DNA from: Gavia stellata
Taxonomy: Eukaryota; Chordata; Aves; Gaviiformes; Gaviidae
Length of the DNA: 64,000 bases
Assembly (NCBI RefSeq): GCF_030936135.1
Contig: NC_082603.1
Location: forward strand, 34,762,329 to 34,826,328
Reading direction: 5' to 3'
A program made the translations under genes and the position numbers. Within the stretch, counting starts at the first letter, position 1; each line of letters opens with the position of its first letter. Positions 45,101 to 53,489 of the stretch are shown here, piece after piece. Below the pieces are notes generated by a model, which did not search any database, had not been told where the DNA came from, and saw only the letters and a list, made by a program, of their open reading frames with translations.

Positions 45101-47330
45101 GCCAGCAGCCCACGCCTGCAGGGTCAAGGCGCCCGCTGACGGAGCGGGAGGGTTTTTCCCCACGGATACCTGCAGACTTGGGTCTTCAGATGTTAGTTAG
45201 GAGCAGGAAGTCTTTTTTTTTGCAACTTGTCTTCTTCTGTTTGTTGCAAATATTCACAATTCTCAGCCAGCTTATAGTGCTCGGCACAGGAGACGTTTCA
45301 GACCAATTTTCTACTTTCACAATATTTCTTAATAATGATGAAATTGCTCAACAGTATGAAATACTATCAAATAATAAGCTTTTCTTTTGGTGTTTGCATT
45401 TGTTCTTCAATATCACTTCCCTGTTATAAAGCTTCTTATTTTTGCTGGAAGGCCGCTGTCCGTTAAACTCCTATTCCTGCCCAGCTGGTGTGAGTTCTCA
45501 GGACATATGTGTGCGGCTTCACTCGCAAAAGCTTTGTCACACGAGTGTGATCTTGTACCGAGGAAGTTACGCAACTGAACGCTTTTCCCGACACAGGCTG
45601 GACTTAAAGATGTTAGTGCTGTATTTCACCATTTCAGCTAAATTAATTTTATCTTCAGTATGCCTTTTCAGGATTTAGCTATTAGAGGGTTTTTTTAAAA
45701 CACAGACAGGGGGAAAAAAAGTTTATGTTAAAGTGACATCGCGTTTTGGCCAGGCAGGGAGGGGATGGGGAGGGAAGGCGGTTTCCCAGGCAGGCTGCAG
45801 GCACCGTCACACCCTCGCTGCGGGATGCTCTCGGGGTATCTCTCACGGCAGTGCCCAGGGTTTGGGCTGCATGGGGAACACCAGAGACATACGCTGCTTA
45901 AACTTACCATTTTGAAGCCACGCACACCTGCAGGTGAGACCTTCCTGCCGTCTCCTTTTAACGGGATCACAGAGACCCAGGGTAGTTGTTTAGTGCCCAG
46001 TTGTAAAAACTGGTCGGCTCTTGCACGGGTGATTATTTTCCCACCAAGGTCCCTGCCGAGACCTCGCCACGCTGCCCACGCCGCCACAAGTCATACTTGC
46101 ATTCCTTTACCTAATTCCGGATGATTCAAACCAGCTGGCGACGGCACTCTCTCAAACCCCAGCTGCAGAGATTCCTGCAGCACGAGCATCACATCAAGAG
46201 TCACCACTTCACTTTCTTGCAGCAGAAGCATTTTTAAACAGCTGGACTGCAATGAAAAGATGTCATATTTTTAAATGACCTAAGAGAGAGTCAAACATCT
46301 TGCACTGAAAACCTTCGGCCCTCCTCGGACCTCTGCCTCGGTTCCCCGTCTCCTTCGGCAGCGGTGCCAGCGGGCACGTGGTGCAGTTCTGCATCGCAGA
46401 GGAATCCTGCTCCGTTTCACCTTTTTTTTTTGGAAATACAGCCCATGGGTCTGTTACCCAAACGCCCAACATCTGCTTGAGAAAGCCACTTCAATACACT
46501 GAATATGGAGTGATTTTTCCCTACCCTTTTGTTGTTTTTATGTGAAAGTGTCTCAGTTGAAAAACCTAATTTTGAAGCTTACCATCACCAAAATACGTAA
46601 CATCATCACATTGTACTTTCCCAGTAAGAAACTACTGTCTCAAACATTTCATTTCATAGCCGGAATTCTTCTTTTCTTCTTTTTCTCACAATTTCCCAAG
46701 GAAAGTAATTCTTGCAGAGCCGGGGAGTTTTTATAATCATCAGTCTTTTCATTCTTATTTCACCGCAAGGCTAGAAAAAGATCTGCAGAAATACCCCCCA
46801 CCTCCTGCATGACCTCCCCTATCACTTTAGGGGGGACCGCAGGTAATGCCGCTGACTGTTGTTCTTAAAATGGCAAGCGTTAGCGTGGCGATGCTCTTCG
46901 AAGGTTTGCACACAAGCAGGACTTCACTACAGGCCAAGCAGTACGCGACGAAACCCGCCAGGTTTTAGTGAGGTGTTCAGAATACCTTATTCCCCCGTTC
47001 GAAATCGCTCTCTTTCTGGACAGAGGGCGAATCGCTGCGGACGTGCCGTCCTGCTGTTGGGTTGGTAATCCACGCGGGAGGGGTTTTCCACACCAAAACG
47101 CCCTAAGGTTGGTGAAACCACCCGGTTGCTTTGATGGCGTAAACCGTACGGAGACGTTAGTCGCGGTCTGAGGGAGGAATCGAGTCGGGTTGTGGTTTGA
47201 AGCTCCGGTCCCGCGGCCACGGGCTGGTGGGTGGAGGGCCCAGGGTGTGGGAGAACCTCTCCGTGACACCTCTGAACCCAGAGGAAGCCCCAGAAGTGAA
47301 TTGGATTTCCCCAGGTATCGCCCTGTACCG
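42131..47330. other. SGIP1-DYNLT5 intergenic DNA, no gene seen
   Basis: Alternating AT-rich stretches (42131-42590, 43190-43790, 45180-45700, 46500-46800) and GC-rich ones. Open frames here are short, overlap on both strands and resemble no family I know. An AATAAA occurs at 44956-44961. No transposable element end is recognisable. Confidence 0.5.
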
Positions 47331-47950
47331 TTTTATGAACTCCCTCGTGTATAAAATGTTTATAAATATTTGTGGATGAAGATACACAGGTCTATTTTTA
47401 AGATTTAAGTTAAATAAGTTAATTAATGGCTGGCCTTTTTTGCCTAAACGTGCAATGGGATATATTATACCTTTAGTCTACGATGGCCTAGGTACTGCTT
47501 AGTCTGTGATGAAAACTTTGCTGCTTACCTACTGTTCTCAGAGAAAAAACTGTAAAAGACGTACAGGTTTGTTGCACACGGACTATTGCAGCAAAGCTTT
47601 GTATTTGACCACTGGTAATATGAATGTGTTGTATTGACTTGTTGAAGATAATCATGAAACAACATATTTTAAATGTTACTTGCCTTATAGATTAGAATAC
47701 GACTATGTGGGTATCATTTTTGTAAATAATGTTTTTTATAAATGTCTCTCCTCCATTGTCCCCGTCGCTCATTTCACAAAATCTTGAATATGCAATTATT
47801 TACCACGCATAATGTTGCAACAAATGAATCCCCACGTCAGAACGAAGTTTATTCATTCTATACATAAGAACCACATTAAATACCCGATTGAGTTGCAATT
47901 TAAATGTGATTTTTTTTTTTCCTTGAAAATAAACAAAAACCGTAAAACCC
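47331..47950 (+). other. AU-rich block, possible distal SGIP1 3' UTR
   Basis: About 600 bases of markedly AT-rich, non-repetitive DNA between GC-rich flanks, with motifs such as tataaatatt and ttgtaaataatg and an AATAAA at 47928-47933. It looks like the tail of a long 3' UTR, plausibly a distal polyadenylation form of SGIP1. There is no direct evidence of transcription. Confidence 0.3.
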
Positions 47951-48079
47951 TCCTTTCTCCGAGTGAGCTTTGCTTGCACGGGCAGGGGCACCCGGAGGAG
48001 CTGGGCAGAGGTGTCAGGGTGCCACGTCCCCGGCCCAAAATGTCATCGCTGCCCAAGCTGTGCGCAGCTTCCCGGCCTG

Positions 48080-49050
48080 GGGACAGGTCGGGGTTGGCCT
48101 GTGGGGACCCGTGGGGACCCGTGGGGACCGTGAGATGGATGGGGGCTGTGGGGACACGTGGGGACCTCGGTGGTGAGAGCTTGTGGGAGTCGAGGGGACC
48201 CACGGAGACCATGGGGACATATTGGGGATCTAGGGACATGTGGGGGCTATGGGGGCCCGTGGGGGCTGTAGGGACATGTGGGGACCTGTGGGGTCCATGG
48301 GGATCCACGGGGGTCACGGGGACCTGTGTGGGCTATAGGGACGTGTGGGGACCTGTGGAGGCCATAGGGACACATGGGGGCTGTAGCCCCCACATATGGG
48401 GCGGCTATAGGGACGTGTGGGGACCTGTGGGGTCCATGGGGATCCACGGGGGTCACAGGGACCTGTGTGGGCTATAGGGACGTGTGGGGACCTGTGGGGT
48501 CCATGGGGATCCACGGGGGTCACGGGGACCTGTGTGGGCTATAGGGACGTGTGGGGACCTGTGGAGGCCATGGGGATCCACGGGGGTCACGGGGACCTGT
48601 GTGGGCTATAGGGACGTGTGGGGACCTGTGGAGGCCATAGGGACACATGGGGGCTGTAGCCACCACATGTGGGGGGGCCATGGGGACGTGTGGGAGCCTT
48701 GGGGATCCGTGGGGGCTGTAGGCACATGTGGGGACCTGCGGAGGCCGTGAGGACCCGTGGGGGCTCGGGGGACCCACAGGGCCCATGGGGCTGTGCAAAC
48801 CCACGGGAGCCACGGGGACCTGTGGAGGTTGCAGGGACCCTCAGGAGCCCCGAGGACATAAGGGAGCTGCGGGGACGTGTGGGGACCCACGGGGGCCCAC
48901 GGGGATTTGCGGGGGCCCCTGAAGGCCGCGAGGACACGTGGGGGACTTGTGGGGACCCGTGGAAGCCGTGGGGACCTGCGAGGGCCACAGGGACACGCAG
49001 GGACCCACGCAGGCTGCGGGACACAGCAGGTCCGTGGGGATCCACGGAGG
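48080..49050. repeat. G-rich minisatellite, 67-bp higher-order unit built from ~10-bp gtggggacc-like modules
   Basis: Nearly 1 kb of strand-asymmetric G-rich repeat. The string ggctatagggac recurs at about 48331, 48403, 48470, 48537 and 48604, that is at spacings of 72, 67, 67 and 67. Flanks hold more degenerate gtggggac modules. A longer block with cacatgggggctgtagcc occurs twice, near 48370 and 48645. Open frames of 200 or more codons on both strands are products of this repeat, not genes. It ends at the DYNLT5 CpG island. Confidence 0.92.
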
Positions 49051-49114
49051 CCGCGGGGGGAGAGCGGCCTCTGGGCCTCGGGCTGGGCGGGAACGCGCAG
49101 GAGCGGGAGGGCGC

Positions 49115-49166
49115 GGCCAGCGCCGCACCGCGGCCGCCGTTCGGCGGCCGCGGTGCGGCGCTGGCC
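49115..49166. repeat. Near-perfect palindrome in the DYNLT5 promoter / 5' UTR
   Basis: Left arm 49115-49139 and right arm 49142-49166 are exact reverse complements over 25 bases, separated by only tt. With one 1-nt gap the pairing extends outward by roughly another dozen bases on each side. All-GC arms would give a very stable cruciform or RNA hairpin just upstream of the ATG at 49211. Confidence 0.92.
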
Positions 49167-49210
49167 GCCGCCCTCCCGCCCTTCCGCCTCCTCTCAGCAG
49201 CGGCGCGGCG

Positions 49211-49247
49211 ATGCATGGCGGCGCGGCCGGCAGCGACCCCCGCTCGG
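49211..49247 (+). CDS. DYNLT5: DYNLT5 exon 1 ([12 protein letters not shown])
   Basis: ATG at 49211 in the CpG island, donor gtaggt after tcgg. It ends in phase 1, the same phase as the homologous human junction before PPKHFPVV. A second ATG at 49215 has a better +4 G but is out of frame. The frame stays open upstream to about 48938 but that is minisatellite. The start is therefore only moderately sure. Confidence 0.65.
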
Positions 49248-50550
49248 GTAGGTCCCGGGCGCCTCGGGCGGGACGAGGGGACCTCCGAGGCGCCTTCCTC
49301 TGGCTTCAGCGCGGTGGGTTTTCCCTCAGAAATCCGCGCTTAACCTCACCCCCCTGCCCCTTAGGTCCCGCCAAGCGCTTCCCGGTGGCGGCTGTGGATG
49401 ATATCCTGAAGGACGTGCTGGGGAGCTGCCTGAGGGAGCAGCCCTACGAGCCGGCCCGCTGCAGGGACATGGCGAAGGACATCGCTGAGGTACCGCTGCG
49501 CTCGAGGGGTGGGGCGGCCATTTTGTCCTCACGCCTCGATGGGGTGTCAGGGAGGTGGCCACTGGGGCGGGAAGGTCCCCAAATATAAAGTGTAAAACAA
49601 ACGCTGGAGGAGGCCGTCAAGATGCACCAGGGGTTGGTCTGAGACAGGTGCGGGCTTATACGAGGTAATGATGAGGTTTGTTTGAGCGGCGGTGGCTCTG
49701 GCCAAGCACACGGTTCAGTAAAAACTCCATGCTGTGGTTGCCCTGTCCAGAAATGCCATTAATCAGTTTTAAGTATGTATCAGACCTTTCCAAAATAGGC
49801 CAGTTGTGATAGGGGCTGAATTCTGCACAGCAACACGTGGGCAAGCTCCTTGTCGGTTAAATCCAGTCTTGCTGATGCTGCTGAGGAAAGACTGTCCTGA
49901 CCCCTTTAATCTTTCAGCTGATTTGGCCCACAAGAGCTCACCGGCATTAAAAAAGCGGTGCTGTCTGCTCGTCCTTTCCCCCCTGTAATCAGCAGGTAAT
50001 TGTGAACACATATGGAGGAGAATACGATATTCACGTACGGTAACTCCTTACTTAACATCTGTGCTCACACTTCAGTAGCCCAGCGGGAAGGTGTGCCTGT
50101 TTTTAGCAGATGGAAGTGTTGGTTCTCTTTGAAACAACTGCAGCAGTGTACGTGCCACCTGTCTGCGGGGCTGGGGGAGTTTGCAGTACACATTTCAAAT
50201 GCTGCAATTCAAGGATTGTCACCAGGATTGTTGCAAGGCCCCTACAGTGCAGTGCTTACACGTGTCTGTCCCAGAAAACCAAATCCCTGAGCGTCCCCTG
50301 TAAAGACAACTCGCTACTTGTGTCTAAATGTGTTTTTTTCTTGCAGGTTATTAAAGCTCGGGTAAAAGACCTTATGATACCGAGATACAAGATTGTTGTG
50401 GTGACACATATTGGGCAGCTGAATGAGCAGAGCATGCAAATCGGAAGCAGGTGCCTGTGGGATCCTGTGAGCGATACGTTTTCGTCGTATGTGTTCAAGA
50501 ACACTTCACTGTTTGCTCTTGCAAATGTCTATGCTGTCTATTTTGAATAA
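49211..50550 (+). CDS. DYNLT5: DYNLT5 (TCTEX1D1), Tctex-type dynein light chain, three coding exons
   Basis: Member of the Tctex1 family of dynein light chains, which dimerise and bind dynein intermediate chains or cargo. Exons 49211-49247, 49365-49489 and 50347-50550 join to 121 residues. The Tctex1 fold is complete: [16 protein letters not shown], then [38 protein letters not shown] and the C-terminal [12 protein letters not shown], closely matching human [16 protein letters not shown] and [13 protein letters not shown]. The human protein carries about 60 further N-terminal residues. Here the first exon supplies only [12 protein letters not shown], so either the long N-terminus is lost in this lineage or an upstream exon was missed. 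The gene points the same way as SGIP1 and converges on INSL5. Confidence 0.93.
49365..49489 (+). CDS. DYNLT5: DYNLT5 exon 2
   Basis: Acceptor ctgccccttag, donor gtaccg. It reads (G)[18 protein letters not shown], then [19 protein letters not shown] and DIAE. Human has PPKHFPVVTVNHILKDVV here. It ends in phase 0. Confidence 0.95.
49490..50346 (+). other. DYNLT5 intron 2
   Basis: Ordinary GT-AG intron of 857 bases with no open frame or repeat that I can recognise. Base composition starts to fall toward AT here. Confidence 0.6.
50347..50550 (+). CDS. DYNLT5: DYNLT5 exon 3 with stop
   Basis: Acceptor ttttttcttgcag. It reads [57 protein letters not shown] and [10 protein letters not shown], then taa at 50548-50550. 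This is the conserved dimerisation core of the Tctex1 domain. Confidence 0.97.
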   Translation, partial: VIKARVKDLMIPRYKIVVVTHIGQLNEQSMQIGSRCLWDPVSDTFSSYVFKNTSLFALANVYAVYFE

Positions 50551-51520
50551 GGAGGTAGTTGAGTTTAAGAGCAGGAGAAATGAGTGTTCAGCCTAACTCT
50601 TCCAGTTTCTGTTGTTGAAAAACGGTTGTGAAGGACCAAGGCGACTTTCACCTGTCTTGAAATGTGGTTACCGTAAGCTTTTTGGCAGTGAACGTAACAA
50701 TTGTATTTCCCAGAGCTTTCTCTGGGAAGTGATTCTCTGAGACATGCTCTTTTGCACCTGATTCTAGCTGCTTTCAGAACCAGGTATCTCTGTAATACTT
50801 TTTTCTCCCTGAATTTGCCCTCACTATGTGATCCCCAAGTAGAAACCGCATTTTTGGAAAGTAAACCAAAAGCATTTTAAAAATATCACCATTAAATGGC
50901 GTTTGCAGGCAGTTAAGCGCGTGCCAGGCCCCGTGGCCCCGGCTCCGTGCACACACTGTATTGCAGATGCTGTGTCTTGTCGAGCCGCAGTAGCTCCGTG
51001 CTGCAAGTTACTCTGCCCGGCCTGGGGGATGGAGAGATCCTTTCCAGCCTTCCTGCCGGCCCCAGAGGTGCCCCGGGTGGGCTCTGCAGCGGGTCACATC
51101 TGCTGCAGCCGTTCCCCCGCCGTGGGGGGGTCTGACGGACCGGCCCTGCGGCGTGATGTGCTGCGCAGAGCTATCTGCACTGCGTGGGTTTTATTCTGAT
51201 TCCGACAACAAGACTTTGTGCTACCCACATTTCATGGCTGAAACCTGCTGTTGGATTTTCATAAGTAAGAGAGCAAGTGTATAATAAACTGCTTGTTTTA
51301 TTACATTTTATGTGCCAAGCTGAAACTAGAACAGGAGGTAGATGGGAAGAAATATTTGTACTCGTGACTGAAAGTTTAAACCGCTGTGAACACTTTGTGG
51401 AATCCAGACAACACAACCTGAACTGTCACTGCAGCCTTTTGCAGGTTTGCACTACAGCACTTAACATTCAGCCTTTAATTCCTAGTGTACTCCAAAGAAT
51501 AAAGCTACAGTTAAAGAATA
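50551..51520 (+). other. DYNLT5: DYNLT5 3' UTR with two poly(A) signals
   Basis: AATAAA at 51283-51288 and again at 51498-51503 give two possible transcript ends. A GC-rich island at about 50,900-51,150 interrupts otherwise AT-rich DNA. The true end is not known. Confidence 0.5.
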
Positions 51521-51566
51521 TAATTGAAATAACTGTGTTTAAAGAATACAATGGAAATAATTGTGG
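51511..51566. repeat. 28-bp tandem duplication near the DYNLT5/INSL5 3' ends
   Basis: Two adjacent 28-base copies (51511-51538 and 51539-51566), both starting ttaaagaata, differing at a handful of positions. Confidence 0.7.
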
Positions 51567-51632
51567 TTTATGTCATGATTATTTTAATACATGAAAGCTG
51601 TGACATTGAACCTCGTCGGCATCTGCTGCATT

Positions 51633-51895
51633 TTAGCACAGGGAGCTGATCTCTCTCTTGCTGCAGCCGATGCTGCAGCAGGATGTGGTAAGCGACTTGG
51701 CTACTTCGCGCTTTTTTAGCGTAGACATTTTCCTGGCGCGTTGCAAGTCTTGCTCTGTCTCGGGCTTGGCGTTGTGGATTTCTTCGCTCTCGGTCTCCAA
51801 CCTCTGGGCTGGGTAGGTTGAGAAGTCGGCATAACCATTGTTCTCTTGCGAAAAAGGCAGGGGATTTTCACTCTCTGTCGCATAAGAATTAGAAG
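51633..51895 (-). CDS. INSL5: INSL5 exon 2: connecting peptide and A chain
   Basis: 263 nt after the acceptor ttctaatttttag, with stop taa at 51635-51633. A second in-frame acceptor 17-18 nt inside (after atgcgacag) is possible but has a poorer pyrimidine tract. It reads ASNSYATESENPLPFSQ at the start, and ends MSTLKKREVAKSLTTS then CCSIGCSKREISSLC. Confidence 0.9.
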
Positions 51896-53390
51896 CTAAA
51901 AATTAGAAGTCATGGAATCATGAGTAGTTTATAACATTTATCTTTACTAGAATGACAGACCCCCCTACAGCCAGGGAGCTGAAAGTATTACCCTCTGTGT
52001 TTCTGATGTGAACAACCGAGATATATCAGATCACTGACTTCTCTCCAGCGCAGTATCAAAGTAGATAGGCGAGGTAAACATTCTGTGATTAACATGTTAA
52101 AAAAAGAGTAATTTATGGATTTATGTTCAAGAGTGTTCTTTGTAGGAATAGCTGCCTTATCAGTCTTACACTGATGTATTTGCTTCGAAGGGTAAAACCA
52201 TGATTTGATGTGTCAGTGGCACTGGACCAGCACATTAACCTCAACTGCCTGTGGGTTTCTTGAAATGCAGATATGTTAAGGCATCACAATTTCAAAGTTC
52301 CTGGATGTTCCCACTGAAATTACGCTTGCGATCCAAGTGCATTTTAAATACCACAGTGCAATTGGGCACTGCCTTGGGGAGTTTATAAAGGTAGAGTAGT
52401 TATCTCACTTAGTTTAGCAGTGGGGGTTTTTCTCCTCTAACAGACTCTCAGGCAGGGTGTTGCAGGTGGCATGGCTTTTTATGTTTGTTTAAAGCTGCTG
52501 CTACAATAGAATTTTCAAAAAAGGCAGATGTAACTGCATGGAAAGTGTAGAAAGGCTCTGTTCCTGTCATCTGCCTAATTTATTTTCTTTTTTCTAGTTA
52601 TTTTAACCTGTTGGAGTACAAATTTATAGCAGTGCATGAAATGGCTGAATTTTCTGACTGTCTAAAAATGTGCTAATAAATAATACATACAACGCCATAG
52701 GAAGATATTTAAATTGCAGAGTATATCGTTGACATACTATAATTTTAATTATAATATTCTGAGAGTTGTTAATAATGCTTCTGGTTTCTAGTGAGGAAGG
52801 AGAGGTGTGCTACTAAGACAATGGTGAAACTTGCATTGACTGCAGCAAGGCTTGTCTCTGACACTTAAAATGTCATGGCATAGAGATTTTCAGTGAAAGC
52901 CTTGGGCTTAACTGGTGGTTCCTCAGGTTGACTTGGAAAATCTTGAGCTAAATGGTTTTTATTTAGCAAAATAGCACACTAAGCAAGCTGCAAAAACCAA
53001 AAAACCATCAAGTTGCACCACCTCACTTGCTGTCTCAAAGCAAAGCCCATGCTGTTCATGCTTGAGGGGCACCTATTTAGGGGAGCCACAGCAATCGAGG
53101 GCGGAGCTCTGCCCTTAAGCACAGCCCGCAGGTGGTTTGGTTCTTCCGAATCCCCTCAGAGCTAGGTGTACCTTGCAGGGGGCGAGGAGCCTGTAACGCA
53201 TCAATTAGTACTTACCAAACAGGTAGCGATAATCGGTCAAATGCCTTTTCCACCGAGAGCCGCCGCAGGTGAAGATGACGGCTCTGATGAAGTCTCTCCC
53301 GCAGAGCTTCACGGTGTTTCCTTGGCCCTTTCCTTCATGTGCCGCCATCAGGAGAGCCAGCAGGGCCAGCGCCAGCACCCTGCCCCTCAT
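51633..53390 (-). CDS. INSL5: INSL5, relaxin/insulin-family prohormone, two exons
   Basis: Secreted insulin-like peptide; INSL5 signals through RXFP4 in mammals and is made by gut L-cells (family knowledge). Exons 53390-53216 and 51895-51633 give a 145-residue preproprotein. Residues 1-22 are a hydrophobic signal peptide, MRGRVLALALLALLMAAHEG. The B chain contains CGRDFIRAVIFTCGGSRW, followed by a KR cleavage site. After a connecting peptide a KKR site precedes the A chain, ending SCCSIGCSKREISSLC with the expected CC-x3-C-x8-C pattern. All six cysteines are present. The single intron interrupts the connecting peptide, as in all relaxin genes. The B and A chains look more like relaxin-3 than like human INSL5; the position between DYNLT5 and DNAI4 is what identifies it as INSL5. 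Confidence 0.93.
51896..53215 (-). other. INSL5 intron
   Basis: 1.3 kb of AT-rich DNA with GT-AG ends. No open frame, repeat or transposable element is recognised. Confidence 0.7.
53216..53390 (-). CDS. INSL5: INSL5 exon 1: signal peptide and B chain
   Basis: ATG at 53390-53388, 58 codons plus one base, donor gtaagtac. It ends ...SRWKRHLTDYRYLF in phase 1, just into the connecting peptide. Confidence 0.95.
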
Positions 53391-53479
53391 TCTGCAGACA
53401 CTGTGCTTGGAGGCTGGCTGTCGGCAGGGTGGGAGGGAGCCACGAGGCCAAGGTGGGGAGTTCTGCTGAAATCCTCTCG

Positions 53480-53485
53480 TTTATA
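53480..53485 (-). promoter_or_regulatory. INSL5: TATA box of INSL5
   Basis: TATAAA on the minus strand (tttata on plus) 90 bases before the ATG, which places the start of transcription about 60-65 bases upstream of the ATG. No competing TATA is seen nearer. Tissue-restricted hormone genes commonly have such promoters. Confidence 0.6.
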
Positions 53486-53489
53486 CTGA

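Larger units (their letters stand above)
49040..49320 (+). promoter_or_regulatory. DYNLT5: CpG island, presumed DYNLT5 promoter
   Basis: Very CpG-dense DNA around the first DYNLT5 exon with no TATA box visible, as usual for ciliary and housekeeping promoters. The transcription start is inferred to lie between about 49,070 and 49,200. Confidence 0.6.

Noticed and set aside
48587-49343. Open frames of more than 200 codons on both strands over the minisatellite
   Set aside because: They are products of the gtggggac repeat and of GC-rich DNA. The repeated WGP/GTCGD-type peptides change frame with the 67-bp unit.
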